Part shown: positions 8,361 through 17,440 of the stretch, piece after piece | How positions within the stretch are numbered: the stretch's first letter is position 1 | Layout of the letters: the number at the start of each line of letters is the position of its first letter | Source of the DNA: Kiritimatiellia bacterium | Lineage (GTDB): Bacteria > Verrucomicrobiota > Kiritimatiellia > UBA8416 > SLMC01 | Assembly (NCBI GenBank): GCA_007134465.1 | Contig: SLKS01000064.1 | Location: 1-42,839 of the forward strand | DNA: 42,839 bases | Reading direction: 5' to 3' | The notes under the pieces: model-generated | What the model was told of the DNA's origin: nothing | Databases searched by the model: none | Seen by the model: the letters and a program-made list of their open reading frames with translations, nothing else | Position numbers and translations under genes: made by a program

Positions 8361-9536
8361 CTAGCGGAAGCAAATACGCGAGATGCACTGCTGAAAACTT
8401 TCGGCGCCGCTGAGAATGTCTATGTCCACGCGAAGATAGTAGACGGGCACGTCGCAGCGCTCCAGCTTCGGGAAGCGCACGGCGTCCTTCTCGGTGGTAA
8501 TGACGGCATCGGCGCCCTGTTTCCGGCTTTCGTTGACAATGTCAATGATTTCCTGCTGGCCATAGCGGTGATGGTCGGCGAAACGGCAGCGTTGCAGGAT
8601 GTGCGCGCCAAGCCTTTTCAATTCGTCCTCGAACCCGCCCGGCACGGCGATGCCGGATACGACCGTCACTTTTTTGCCGCGTATGGCCGCCAGTTCCATT
8701 CGATCGCCCCGGAACATGTCCTGGAAGTAGCGGGGGCAATGCTGGCATTCGATGATTTCCGCGCGCGGGTTGAGCTGCTCGAGCCGTTGCCGCAACGCGG
8801 CATCGCCGACCCGATCCGATTTCGTGATGAAAATGAAATCCGCCCGGCGAATGCTCCCGATCGGTTCCCGCAAAACGCCGCGCGGCAGCACATGTCCGTT
8901 GCTGAACGGATTGGTCCGGTCCACGAGCACGATTTCTACGCGATGCTTCAGGGCCATATACTGAAAGCCGTCGTCCAGGATCAGCGTGTCGCACCGCAGC
9001 TTGTTGATGGCGTAGCGCCCGCTCTTGATGCGGTTCTTGTCCACCAGAACGCATACGTCGGGCAGGTTGGAGGCGAGCATGTAGGGCTCGTCTCCGCTCA
9101 TTTCCGAATCGAGCAGCAGCTTGGAGCCGTCGGAAACGACGCGAGGCGGCTGACGAGCCTCGCGGAAGGTCAGCCGCCCGACAAGCCGCTGCAGGTAGGG
9201 CGGTTCCTTCTTCTTGTAGCCGCGGCTGAGAATCGCGACCTTGCGGCCTTCCTTTTGCAGCTCGCGTGCGAACACTTCGACGACAGGCGTCTTGCCCGTG
9301 CCGCCCACGGTCAGGTTGCCCACGCTGATGACCTGGCAGCCCAGCGTGTGATGGCGAAATATGCCTTTCGCATACAGGAACAGGCGAAGCTGAACAACGC
9401 CGCGGTAGAGGTGGGACATCTGCTTCAGAAAGAACAGGAACAGCTTCGCGCGCCGGCCCAGCTCCTTTTCCGGCCCGCTCCGCTGAATGAAGGCGACGAA
9501 AAAGGTCTCTATTTTCTCGGAAAAAATCCGTTTCAT
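8361..9536 (-). CDS. lpxK: Tetraacyldisaccharide 4'-kinase LpxK
   Basis: 391 residues. The P-loop [12 protein letters not shown] lies near residues 70-82. It is followed by [13 protein letters not shown], the LDDGFQ motif with catalytic Asp, and the [15 protein letters not shown] segment, all diagnostic for LpxK. It phosphorylates the 4' position of the lipid A disaccharide at the inner membrane, so the organism makes lipid A. The ATG (9536) directly follows the TAA of the TPR gene with no gap. Other lipid A genes are not in the window. Confidence 0.95.
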   Translation of the reverse strand: MKRIFSEKIETFFVAFIQRSGPEKELGRRAKLFLFFLKQMSHLYRGVVQLRLFLYAKGIFRHHTLGCQVISVGNLTVGGTGKTPVVEVFARELQKEGRKVAILSRGYKKKEPPYLQRLVGRLTFREARQPPRVVSDGSKLLLDSEMSGDEPYMLASNLPDVCVLVDKNRIKSGRYAINKLRCDTLILDDGFQYMALKHRVEIVLVDRTNPFSNGHVLPRGVLREPIGSIRRADFIFITKSDRVGDAALRQRLEQLNPRAEIIECQHCPRYFQDMFRGDRMELAAIRGKKVTVVSGIAVPGGFEDELKRLGAHILQRCRFADHHRYGQQEIIDIVNESRKQGADAVITTEKDAVRFPKLERCDVPVYYLRVDIDILSGAESFQQCISRICFR

Positions 9537-10922
9537 TTAACTGTAGACGTTTTCGACTTTGGAACGGATGTCGCGGAACCCGATGTCTACCGAATAGATT
9601 TGCTTGTAGTAGCGAGCGGCTTCCTCGCGTTTCTCGAGCAGTTCGTGGATTTCGCCCAGTTCGTACAGGATGTTTTTCTTGGTCGCGTCCATGCCTTCGA
9701 TTTCGGCGGCGGCCTGGTTCAACTGGTCTATGGCCAGATCGTACTGCTTTTTGCGGCGGAAACAGATGGCCATGTAATACAGCGACTTCTGGCGGTGCTG
9801 CGGGCTTCGCTGCGAGCGCTGGAATTCCTGGATGGCCTCGTCAAGATAATCGTTTTCGAAGAGGGCAAAGCCCCATTCGTAGCGGAGCTTGAGGTCGTTG
9901 GGATAGCGTTGAACGCGTTCCTGAAGGTTTTCGAAGGCGTACACCGTTCTTTCCCCGGCTTTCTGTTGCGCCCCCTGTTCGTCGCCGCTTTCCTTGAGTC
10001 GGGCGATTTCATGGTCGAACTGCTGCAAAGTGGCCGAACTGAGCGCCTGATCCAGCTCGGGATCGCCCGGACTGACCGTCAAGGCCTTTTGCAGGGTGGC
10101 GATTCCCTGGGCGAAATCCTTGTTGCCGATATGCAGGCGCGCCAGGGCGCGGTAATAGTTGATGTTGCCGGGTTCGGCCTCGATTTTGGCCTGGGTTTCG
10201 GCGATGAGCGCTTCGGTATCGCGATCCGACTTGACCGCCTTGGCCTGTTTCTCCAACATGACGGCCTCTTGCGAGTCCTTCATCATTTCACGGAAGGACT
10301 GGCCTTTATCGGACGCTTCTTGCCAGCCGTCCTTGGTCATGCTGTCCAGCGCCATGGCGTCCTTGACGGCTTTAAGGATTTCCGGGTCTTTCGGGCACAG
10401 CGCGCCCAGGCGCTCGTAAAGCGAGCGGGCTTCCTTGGTACGCTTGGTTTCCAGATAGAGCCGCCCCAAAAACCTCAGGAGCGCAACGTTGTCGGGAAAA
10501 TGTTCGCGGCCGATTTCAAGCGCCTGGATCGCCACCTCCGGCAACTCGAGGTTTTCCGCGCTTTGGGCGAAGAGAACGATCGTCTTCAGATCGAGCGGAT
10601 CGCGGTTGAGCATGGTGTCGGTCAGCAGGAAAGTTTTGGCGCTTTTGCCCGAGCTCAAATAGAGCGAAGCCAGAACGTAGGAGGGCAGGTTCTTTAGGGT
10701 GACCAGCATGCCGCCCACCTTGCCGCCCCCCTGTTTCTTCCTGTGCTGGAGGCGTGCCGCCCACAGAAACTTGCGCGCTTTCAGGAAGGCGGGCTCGGCC
10801 TTGAGGCAGGTGGAAAAGAGCGAGATGGCATATTCGGCATGTCCCCGCTCCAGGGTGCCGAGCGCCTTGTTGAACATTTCCAGCGCCTTGGGCGATACAG
10901 TATCCACGGCTTCTTCCGTCAT
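9537..10922 (-). CDS. TPR-repeat protein
   Basis: 461 residues from ATG 10922, which has GAGAGGG about 9 bases upstream. Several tetratricopeptide repeats are visible in the N-terminal third (for example ALGTLERGHAEYAISLFS) and in the C-terminal third (LRYEWGFALFENDYLDEAIQEF; YYMAICFRRKKQYDLAIDQL). There is no signal peptide or membrane segment, so it is probably a cytoplasmic scaffold. It is the first gene of the run into lpxK and waaF, which suggests an envelope-related role, but no function can be assigned. Confidence 0.85.
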   Translation of the reverse strand: MTEEAVDTVSPKALEMFNKALGTLERGHAEYAISLFSTCLKAEPAFLKARKFLWAARLQHRKKQGGGKVGGMLVTLKNLPSYVLASLYLSSGKSAKTFLLTDTMLNRDPLDLKTIVLFAQSAENLELPEVAIQALEIGREHFPDNVALLRFLGRLYLETKRTKEARSLYERLGALCPKDPEILKAVKDAMALDSMTKDGWQEASDKGQSFREMMKDSQEAVMLEKQAKAVKSDRDTEALIAETQAKIEAEPGNINYYRALARLHIGNKDFAQGIATLQKALTVSPGDPELDQALSSATLQQFDHEIARLKESGDEQGAQQKAGERTVYAFENLQERVQRYPNDLKLRYEWGFALFENDYLDEAIQEFQRSQRSPQHRQKSLYYMAICFRRKKQYDLAIDQLNQAAAEIEGMDATKKNILYELGEIHELLEKREEAARYYKQIYSVDIGFRDIRSKVENVYS

Positions 10923-11068
10923 AAGCGCAAACCCTCTCGTTGGCGTTTGGAACATTGAAACGAGGGCATTAATGCACAAAGGCATAGCGGCGTCAAGTCG
11001 CATTCGCGGCCGATCGCAACGAAATTGCCATTGCTTTTCGCCGGGAACGGCGCTAGACGTGTTCGCCC
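10923..11068. promoter_or_regulatory. Divergent intergenic region between TPR and amidase genes
   Basis: These 146 bases separate two divergently read genes and must hold promoters for both. An A+T-richer stretch (gcattaatgcacaaagg, about 10967-10985) is the likeliest promoter core. I could not define convincing -35/-10 pairs. Unlike most other gaps in this window it contains none of the recognised repeat modules. Confidence 0.4.
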
Positions 11069-12349
11069 ATGAAAACGAGCGGTGTTCAACGGCCCGTGGT
11101 TCGTCGTGCGCTCGCGCGCGCGCTTGGAGCCGTCTGGCTGGCGGCGGGATGCGCCGCCGCCGCGCCGGACGTGCCCTTGTCGGCGCTGGCTTCGCGACAC
11201 CGGCTCAAGCTGACGGTCGCGGACGGAGGCGCGGGAATCGCGCTGACGGGAGAGAACATCCTGCTGGCGCTGAAAGCCGACAGCCGCGAAGCCATGTTCA
11301 ACGGTGTGCGGGTCTGGCTGCACAAGCCGGTCCTGAAACATCGGCGCCGATGGCTCGTGTCCCATGCGGATGCCGACACAGTCATTAATCCGCTTTTCTC
11401 GGTCCGCAAAGCCCGGCCGCCGGCCGATTCCATGAACGTCATGCTCGACCCCGGCCATGGCGGAACGGATAGCGGCGCGATCGGCCTGTCCGGCAGCGAA
11501 GAAAAGACGTGGACGCTGGACATTGCCCGGCGGACCCGCCTCCGTCTGGAACGGGCCGGCGCGACCGTGCGCGCGACACGCGAGACGGATGTCGCCGTCG
11601 GGCTGCGCAAACGGGCGGCGCTGGCCAAGGAGTGGGGCGCGGACGTGTTTGTCAGCATTCATCTCAATGCGGCGACCAATCCCAAGGCGCAAGGCGTGGA
11701 AACCTATGTGCTGACGCCGGCCGGTCTGCCTTCGACGGCGAACGCGGCCACGGATCCCGCCGCCTATTCCGGGCATCGGCACGGGGCGGCCAACATGCGG
11801 CTGGCCTACAAAGCCCATCATCGCATGCTGGACCGAACCGGCGCGCCGGATCGCGGCTTGCGCCATGCCCGTTTCGAGGTTCTCAAGCATGCGCCATGTC
11901 CGGCAATTCTGGTGGAAGCCGGCTTTCTTTCCCATCGCGAGGAAGAGAAGAAACTGCTGGACGAAGCCTATCGCGACCGCATCGCCGACGCATTGGCGGA
12001 GGGTGTTATGGCCTATTTCGGGCGGCCTCTGCCGCCGGCCAGCGCGAGCACGAGCATGAGCGGGAGGCCGATGCCGCGCACGAGCAACGGGCTCCAGAAA
12101 CTGTTGACCGCAAAGCCGAGCATGGCCCCGAACGCGCCAAGCGCGATCCCGCGCTCGACAGGGTCGTGCGCTTGCGAAAAGGATTTCAGGGCGCCGATCA
12201 TGGCTTGGATCAGCAAGGCGACCAAGCAGAGCGCGCCGGGCAATCCAATCGTCGAGCCGACCACGAGATACAGGTTTTGCGAATCCGGTTCGGCCGGTTC
12301 GGCCTTGTCCGGCAGGCTGCCGAACCACAGTCCGATATTGCGCTGGTAG
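11069..12349 (+). CDS. N-acetylmuramoyl-L-alanine amidase (Amidase_3) with N-terminal Cu-amine-oxidase-N-like domain
   Basis: 426 residues. An export signal is likely at residues 1-34 (hydrophobic ARALGAVWLAAGCAAA; the Cys could be a weak lipobox). Residues about 40-115 resemble a copper-amine-oxidase N-type domain (ALKADSREAMFNGVRVWL). Residues about 125-325 are Amidase_3, with zinc ligands in MLDPGHGG, the later SIHLNA and the catalytic Glu in LVEAGFLSH. It cleaves peptide side chains from peptidoglycan in the periplasm. The catalytic domain ends near AYFGRP; the last 100 or so residues are low-complexity. They are encoded entirely opposite the O-antigen ligase gene, which the frame overlaps by 337 bases. 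The C-terminal extension may be accidental read-on after loss of a stop. Confidence 0.85.
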   Translation: MKTSGVQRPVVRRALARALGAVWLAAGCAAAAPDVPLSALASRHRLKLTVADGGAGIALTGENILLALKADSREAMFNGVRVWLHKPVLKHRRRWLVSHADADTVINPLFSVRKARPPADSMNVMLDPGHGGTDSGAIGLSGSEEKTWTLDIARRTRLRLERAGATVRATRETDVAVGLRKRAALAKEWGADVFVSIHLNAATNPKAQGVETYVLTPAGLPSTANAATDPAAYSGHRHGAANMRLAYKAHHRMLDRTGAPDRGLRHARFEVLKHAPCPAILVEAGFLSHREEEKKLLDEAYRDRIADALAEGVMAYFGRPLPPASASTSMSGRPMPRTSNGLQKLLTAKPSMAPNAPSAIPRSTGSCACEKDFRAPIMAWISKATKQSAPGNPIVEPTTRYRFCESGSAGSALSGRLPNHSPILRW

Positions 12350-13260
12350 TTGCCCAGCCCCACGCCCCGCCACGGTTGATCGCCGATCATGAACAGCGCC
12401 GCCTGCCATTCGGCATAGCGTTCGTGCATCATGGATTCGTCGTCCGGCTCGCACAGCATGACGGAACGATGCAGAATTTCGGCATTGTCGCGCGGGAGCA
12501 AGGGGCGCACCGCTCCGGCCGCCAGCAGGGCGACCGCCAGCAAAACCAGAAACGTGCGCGTTCCGCGTGTCAGCGCCAGGGCGGCGAACGCCAGGGCGAT
12601 GGCCAGAAAGCTGCCGCCGGCCAGCAAAACGCTTGCCCCCGCGACAATCAGCAGGCCGTATCCGGCCCGGCGCAGGCGATGCGGATCGTACAGCAGCAAT
12701 CCGAAGGCCAGCGGCAGCATCATCGCCAGATAGCCGCCGAACACGTTCCGGTTCCCGAAGGTGGCCCGCACGCCGAAATCGGGGACGGACGGCGTCCAGT
12801 AATGAACAAGGCCCAATCCGACGACCGCCGCCGCCATGCCAAGCAGGAGCCAGGCGATGCGGCGGCGCGGAACCAACAGGCCGCATACGCCGGAAAACAG
12901 GACAAACGCCATTAGCAGATATTCGATCCATTGAAAGAGATCCTTGGCGGCGAGCAGCCGGTCGCCCGCGCGCGGCACGGACAGGGCGGCGGCCGCGACA
13001 AGCAGCGCATGGAGCAAGGGCGGACTGATCGCGCGCCATCGCGCGCGCCAGAGCGAACCGGCCGGTTCGGACTCGGCTGCCGGCCGTTCGCCGAAACAAT
13101 AGACCAGCCAGGCGGCGAATGCCAGCCACACGAGCGGATCCGCAACGGACAGCGTCGCGCGGTCCAGAATGCGGATGCCGTACTGGGTCGGCGCTACAAC
13201 GGCAATGGCGACGGTTCCCCAGACGGCAACGCGACGCGCAATGGCAGGCACGGTTTTCAC
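12013..13260 (-). CDS. O-antigen ligase / Wzy_C polytopic membrane protein
   Basis: 415 residues, about 11-12 hydrophobic segments. The large periplasmic loop contains RYAEWQAALFMIGDQPWRGVG and GNYQ, then DSQNLYLVVGSTIGLPGALC. This is the typical Wzy_C/WaaL arrangement of Arg and His-region loop followed by helices. WaaL joins undecaprenyl-linked O-antigen to lipid A-core at the periplasmic face; a Wzy polymerase cannot be excluded. It starts with GTG (13260) preceded by GGAGGAG about 6 bases upstream. The 3' end overlaps the convergent amidase frame. Confidence 0.85.
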   Translation of the reverse strand: MKTVPAIARRVAVWGTVAIAVVAPTQYGIRILDRATLSVADPLVWLAFAAWLVYCFGERPAAESEPAGSLWRARWRAISPPLLHALLVAAAALSVPRAGDRLLAAKDLFQWIEYLLMAFVLFSGVCGLLVPRRRIAWLLLGMAAAVVGLGLVHYWTPSVPDFGVRATFGNRNVFGGYLAMMLPLAFGLLLYDPHRLRRAGYGLLIVAGASVLLAGGSFLAIALAFAALALTRGTRTFLVLLAVALLAAGAVRPLLPRDNAEILHRSVMLCEPDDESMMHERYAEWQAALFMIGDQPWRGVGLGNYQRNIGLWFGSLPDKAEPAEPDSQNLYLVVGSTIGLPGALCLVALLIQAMIGALKSFSQAHDPVERGIALGAFGAMLGFAVNSFWSPLLVRGIGLPLMLVLALAGGRGRPK

Positions 13261-13407
13261 GAAGCGCTCCTCCGCCGCCAGCCGCTCCCGCCCGCCGCCG
13301 GCAATCGCTGTTTCCGATTCTCTTTCATCCTGTTTCCCCGCTTGCGGAACCCGGTTGCCGTACCGCCCCGCGCGTTTCCCCGCCGCCGGATTCGGCCGAA
13401 AGCCGCC

Positions 13408-13860
13408 TCAGGCCTGACCGGACCGGCGCGCGGCCTTGCGCGGACAGGCGCGGCCGGTTGCCGCCTTCTTCCGCGAGGTCGTCGGCAGGAACGGCTTGAC
13501 GAATGCGTCGTAGAAATTGTAGCCGTCAACGAAATCGTCGCGCTGATCGCGCTCGGTCTTGCCGAGAATGCCGGCTTCCACCAAATGGAACACGATCGTT
13601 CCGAAGTCTTCGGTACGCGCAATGCCCCATGAATCGAGCACGGTGCGCGCCATCGGCCCGTACTCCTGCACCGCATAGGCGCGAATGCCCTCGAGCAGTT
13701 CCTGTCCCGTCACATGCCTGTGTTCGCCTTGGACGGGCTTCTTCAGCATGCGCGAAGTGAAATCCAGCGCTTCACGCACGAAAAAATAGGCGTCGGCATC
13801 GAAATGCGGATCCTTTTCGCGTATGCGCCCCACGATGTCGGCAAACATTCCCTCCTGCAT
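13408..13860 (-). CDS. Minf_1886 family protein (Planctomycete/Verrucomicrobia-restricted)
   Basis: 150 residues. The sequence YFFVREALDFTSRML, then RHVTGQELLEGIRAYAVQEYG and WGIARTEDFGTIVFHLVEAG, matches the conserved uncharacterised family known from Planctomycetes and Verrucomicrobia. No function is established. The extra basic tail after about residue 125 is poorly conserved. GAAGGAG lies 9 bases upstream of ATG 13860. It follows the HIT gene by 24 bases on the same strand. It is the best taxonomic marker in the window. Confidence 0.85.
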   Translation of the reverse strand: MQEGMFADIVGRIREKDPHFDADAYFFVREALDFTSRMLKKPVQGEHRHVTGQELLEGIRAYAVQEYGPMARTVLDSWGIARTEDFGTIVFHLVEAGILGKTERDQRDDFVDGYNFYDAFVKPFLPTTSRKKAATGRACPRKAARRSGQA

Positions 13861-13884
13861 GCGAGTTTCTCCTTCCCATAGAGG

Positions 13885-14310
13885 TTATTCCGCCTCCAGC
13901 CCCTGACGAATGCGGTCGGCAAAACTCGCCATTTCTTCCGGCTGTTCGTATTGGCGCGGCGTCCAGTTGAAGGAATGGCCGTCGGAAGCGAAGCGCGGTA
14001 TGACGTGAAAATGAACGTGCGGCACGATCTGCCCGGCGGATTCGCCGTTGGCCTGCGCGATATTGACGCCGCTGGCGCCCAGCCCGGCGAACTGCGCGCG
14101 GGCAATGCGCTGGACGACAACGATCAGCTCGCGCAACAGATCGGGCGGCGTCGTCGTGATCGGATCGTGATGGGCCTTGGGAATCACCAGCGTATGCCCC
14201 TTGACGACCGGACCTATATCCATGAAGGCCAGCGTGCGGGCGTCCTCGTACACGCGAGTGGACGGCAGCTCGCCGGCGACAATTTTGCAGAAAACGCAAT
14301 CCTTGTTCAT
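13885..14310 (-). CDS. HIT-family nucleotide hydrolase/transferase
   Basis: 141 residues from ATG 14310, preceded by AAGGAG. The N-terminal CVFCKIVAGELPS with its CxxC, the PKAHH segment and the HVHFHVIPR histidine triad identify the HINT/HIT family. The middle His of H-x-H-x-H is the nucleophile on nucleoside phosphoramidates or related substrates. The open frame continues upstream to 14574, but that part is the shadow of the divergent barrel gene. The C-terminal half resembles the common bacterial HinT form. Confidence 0.92.
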   Translation of the reverse strand: MNKDCVFCKIVAGELPSTRVYEDARTLAFMDIGPVVKGHTLVIPKAHHDPITTTPPDLLRELIVVVQRIARAQFAGLGASGVNIAQANGESAGQIVPHVHFHVIPRFASDGHSFNWTPRQYEQPEEMASFADRIRQGLEAE

Positions 14311-14331
14311 ACGCCACTCCTTGTTTTGCTG

Positions 14332-14360
14332 TTGCGTTCCGTCTAGCAATAGGGTATAAG
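14332..14360 (+). promoter_or_regulatory. Sigma-70-type promoter for the outer-membrane barrel gene
   Basis: TTGCGT (14332-14337), a 17-base spacer, then TATAAG (14355-14360). The predicted start of transcription is near 14367. AGGAG (14391-14395) lies 6 bases before ATG 14402. It fits the housekeeping sigma consensus well and lies in the divergent gap with the HIT gene. Confidence 0.6.
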
Positions 14361-14401
14361 TTGAGAAAAGTAAACAGCGAAAAACGATCAAGGAGCGGAT
14401 C

Positions 14402-15064
14402 ATGAGGACGAATACGGCCAGACTGTGGATCGTGGCGCTTTCGATGTCGGCCCTGCTGTCGGGCGGCGCGACGGCCGGACCCGTGGGCCTGTCGCTCAAA
14501 GCGAATACACTCGGAGTCGGCGCCGACCTTACCGTGAACATGGGCAAATGGTTGAACGCGCGAGCCGGAATCAATTACGGGCAATTCGATTTCGCGTTTT
14601 CCATGGACGAAGCGGATGTCATAGGCGAACTGCGCTGGCGCACGATCCCGGTTCTGCTGGACTGGCATCCGACCGGAAAACAATTCCGTTTCTCGCTGGG
14701 CGGCATGTTCAACGGCAACCGAATCGGCGTGTCGGCCGACCCCTACGAACCGATAAAATTTCAGGGAACGAACTATTCGATCGACGGGCTGGACGGCAGC
14801 ATCGAATTCGATCGGTTTTCGCCCTATCTCGGCATCGGCTACGGCAATGCGACCGGCGACGGCCGCTTCCACTTCGCTTGCGATATCGGCATCATGTATC
14901 ACGGCAAGCCGATCGTCCGCGCCACCGTGCAATCCAGCTTGCCGCCCGCTCTCCAGGAACAATTGGACCGCGATTTCGAACGAGAACTGGACGAATTCCG
15001 CGACAGCATCTCCGACTGGCGTTATTATCCGCTCGTTTCCATCGGTTTTTCGTTCTCGTTCTAA
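14402..15064 (+). CDS. Small outer-membrane beta-barrel protein
   Basis: 220 residues. A signal peptide (about 1-25, ending SGGATAG) is followed by alternating polar/hydrophobic strands, for example LGVGADLTVNMGKWLNARAGINYG and FSPYLGIGYGNATGDG. The last residues are FSFSF, a terminal Phe signature for assembly by BamA. No enzymatic motif is seen. The size suggests an 8-stranded barrel. The specific family is not recognised, although similar barrels are common in Bacteroidota and Proteobacteria. It has its own promoter and is probably monocistronic. Confidence 0.75.
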   Translation: MRTNTARLWIVALSMSALLSGGATAGPVGLSLKANTLGVGADLTVNMGKWLNARAGINYGQFDFAFSMDEADVIGELRWRTIPVLLDWHPTGKQFRFSLGGMFNGNRIGVSADPYEPIKFQGTNYSIDGLDGSIEFDRFSPYLGIGYGNATGDGRFHFACDIGIMYHGKPIVRATVQSSLPPALQEQLDRDFERELDEFRDSISDWRYYPLVSIGFSFSF

Positions 15065-15240
15065 AACAAATCCGCATCTGGACGGCATTCCGGAAACAGC
15101 GGCGCTGATTGCCGAACGAAGCCGAACGGTTGGGCTATGTCCCGGAAGAACCGCGATTTTCCGACCTGCCGTCCTTCATTCCGCGCTCCTTCAGGTTTCC
15201 TTCGTGCTTGGGCATTTCGTCATTCGGATTTCTCTTCCGG

Positions 15241-16017
15241 TTATCCCCCAAGAAATCCGGCAACGGCTTCGAGCATCTCTACCGAGAGCCGTTCGAAGAA
15301 ATCGCTGCCGAACTGCAAGGTGAACGCCAGCATGCCAATCCCGGCCAGCAGCCGGAACGGCAGGGCCAGGAACAGGATGTTGAAATCAGGCGCCAGCCGC
15401 CCGATCAGTCCGAACGAGGCGTTCACGATCAGCGCTGCGCCCATCACCGGCAGCGCCAGCGTCAAGCCCAGCGTAAACAGACGCGAACCGAGTCCGACAA
15501 TCGCCGCCGCGGCGGCGGTCTGGCCTGGATCGGGCAGGCGCGGACCGGCCTGAAAGCTCAGCGCCAGAATGCGCAACAGCGCCAGATGCCCGTCGAACAG
15601 CAGGAACAGGAGAATAAAGATCGTTTGCAGCAGTTGCGTTGTAAGAGGATTCGACGCGCCACCGATCGGGTCCACGCTGCGCGCCATCATAAGCGCGCTG
15701 GCCCGGCCCACATTCGCGCCGGCGAAGTCCAGGACGGCCACGAAAATGTTGCAGATCAGCGCCGTGCCGACCCCCAGAAACAGCTCGGCCCCCATCGCGT
15801 AGGCCAGCGTGCCGAAATCGTTCATGCCGCGCGCGGCCGTCATCCAGCTTTCCGGCAACGTAGGCAGAATCGCCACCGCCATGGCCAGCGCGAACGCCAC
15901 GCGCATGCGCGGCGACAACCGCGCTCCTCCGTAGAACGGAGTCAGTGCCACAATCCCCATGATGCGCGCGATCACCAGCAAAAGCACCTGCGGAAGATGG
16001 CCTAGAGAAAGGGTCAT
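15241..16017 (-). CDS. fliR: Flagellar export apparatus protein FliR
   Basis: 258 residues from ATG 16017. Hydrophobic throughout, with the FliR N-terminus LPQVLLLVIARIMGIVALTPFYG and the segment LDFAGANVGRASALMMARSVDPI. FliR forms the FliP5-Q4-R1 export gate at the base of the flagellar type III system. Normally it follows fliQ directly. Here it is separated from fliQ by about 2.6 kb holding the SprA-related gene, a small unknown gene and repeats. No flhB is found in the window. No clear ribosome-binding site precedes the start. A sigma-54 element lies 147 bases upstream at 16164-16180. Confidence 0.95.
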   Translation of the reverse strand: MTLSLGHLPQVLLLVIARIMGIVALTPFYGGARLSPRMRVAFALAMAVAILPTLPESWMTAARGMNDFGTLAYAMGAELFLGVGTALICNIFVAVLDFAGANVGRASALMMARSVDPIGGASNPLTTQLLQTIFILLFLLFDGHLALLRILALSFQAGPRLPDPGQTAAAAAIVGLGSRLFTLGLTLALPVMGAALIVNASFGLIGRLAPDFNILFLALPFRLLAGIGMLAFTLQFGSDFFERLSVEMLEAVAGFLGG

Positions 16018-16163
16018 GTCTTCGTTCGTTGTTCTTCGTTCGTTGTTCGTTGTTGGGCGGTTGCGCTCGCAGCTTTCTATGCCGACTGACCTTATTGACC
16101 GTATTGACCCTATGGACGGCGCGGGCAACATAACCGCTTGTTCTCACTCGTTACGCGCGCAGA

Positions 16164-16180
16164 AAGCAGTCGCGATGCCA
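16164..16180 (-). promoter_or_regulatory. Sigma-54 (-24/-12) promoter for fliR
   Basis: Read on the minus strand: TGGCATCGCGACTGCTT. GG and GC are separated by exactly 10 bases, as the RpoN consensus (TGGCAC-N5-TTGCW) requires. Predicted start of transcription is about 16154, giving a leader of about 137 bases to fliR. A pyrimidine-rich repeat array (minus strand) lies immediately upstream at 16181-16330. Confidence 0.7.
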
Positions 16181-16602
16181 TAGAGGGGATGAAGAGAGGG
16201 ATGAGGGCGGAAACCTGAAACCTGAAGAGAGGGATGCTTGCCCGCCGGCTTGTCCTGAGTCGCTGTTGCGCAGAAGGGAGCGCTCGGGCGGAGGCGGGAG
16301 GGCGGAAACCTGAAACCTGAAGGAGCGTGGAAGGCAAGCCCCGCTCCGTGTCACCCCGTCACCGGGCAAGCCACGCCGGAGGCTTCCCCCATCCTTGTCT
16401 CGATCATCGTCCCGATCGCTGTCGCCGACGATCAAGACAAGGATCGTGACAACGATGAAGACCGACGAAGATCGCGACAAGGATGAAGCCGACCCACCCC
16501 CCTTCCGGCATCATCTTTGGCCGAACGCTTCGTTCAATCTTCTCCCGGAATTGTCAAACTTCGGGAGTCCCCCGGCAGAGCCGGGGGCTTACCCTGTTCT
16601 GT

Positions 16603-16793
16603 TAGACGGCATCCGAAAAGAGTCTGCCTGCACAGGTTGTCATCCCGCGCGTCCCGCCGTAGTTTGTTGTTCACGAAGGCGGAAGCCTGCGAGGGATCTC
16701 GGCGGAACGCCGCTACACAAAGGGGTTTCGCGAAGCGAGATTCCTCGCAAGCTCGGAATGACAAACATACCCGACCCTTTTCGGATGTCGTCT
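16603..16793. mobile_element. MITE-like inverted-repeat element
   Basis: 21-base terminal inverted repeats (16603-16623 and 16773-16793, 19 of 21 paired; core gacggcatccgaaaag) bound a 190-base non-coding unit. Inside is a GAGATTCCTCG...CTCGGAATGACA core that recurs at 42629-42694. No transposase is encoded. The structure suits a non-autonomous element, though mobility is inferred. Confidence 0.5.
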
Positions 16794-17440
16794 AGTTAAT
16801 GACGTTGTGCGCGGCGAAAAAAAGGCGACAGGCTGCAGCATAGCGCTTGCTAATTGGCGCGGGATCGGGCAGGTTCCACCCATAATGCACGGGCACGGAG
16901 TGAGCCTTGACGGCCTGTGGAGCAACAACCACGAAGAGCGCGAAGAGCACGAAGATTTTGGCCCGCGAATGGACGCGAATGAAGAAGATTTAACCACGGA
17001 AAACGCGGAATACACGGAAGAAGATTAGGGCGAAAGATTACGGCGAAAGATTAGGGGTCGGGCATGCCACGCCGTAGGCTTTGCGAAGGCGGGCGGGTGG
17101 TGAAAAAAGAAAGTTTAACCACGGAGCGCACGGAGAACACGGAGGGCTATCAGGCGGACATACTAGGCCTGGAATAAGCGAGGGTTTCGTCGCGAGAGTG
17201 CGCAAACGTCTGCGGATGGGGTGCTTGAGACGGGGCGCGCGATTCTCGCATATTGAAATATGGGTGAAATGCGCGCCCCGCCTCAAGTGCCGCAGGCGTT
17301 GGCGTTGGCGTGCTCGTAGCAGAAAAACTCGCTTATTTTAGGACTAGGAACCAAGAACGAAGAACAACGAACACCCATCCGTTCGCCCATCCTCATTCAT
17401 CACTCATCATTCCGCACTCATCATTCTCTTCCCCGGTCGG

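Larger units (their letters stand above)
16018..17440. repeat. 1.4-kb gene-free repeat region between fliR and the SprA-related gene
   Basis: I see no gene. In order it contains: TTCGTTGTTC-type repeats (16021-16055); a 10-base-unit array reading gaccttattgaccgtattga (16083-16117); the fliR sigma-54 element (16164-16180); two cggaaacctgaaacctgaag modules (16206-16235, 16300-16325); a CGATCATCGTCCCGATCG-like direct/inverted repeat (16400-16470); a strong hairpin (ccccggcagagccgggg, about 16568-16590); an inverted-repeat element (16603-16793); cacgaagag and cacggaaaa arrays (16928-17025 and 17113-17145); the gcatgccacgccgtaggc module (17058-17097); a 50-base imperfect palindrome around 17225-17290; and gaacgaagaacaacgaac plus catcattccgcactcatc modules before the next gene. 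Confidence 0.75.

Noticed and set aside
10919-13129. Very long minus-strand open frame across the amidase and ligase genes
   Set aside because: It is Arg/Ala/Gly-rich shadow sequence in high-G+C DNA; the amidase and ligase have clear domain motifs in other frames.
16807-17028. Open frame with NHEEREEHED and TTENAEYTEED
   Set aside because: It is the translation of the cacgaagag/cacggaaaa arrays; acidic repeats of this kind are typical false genes.
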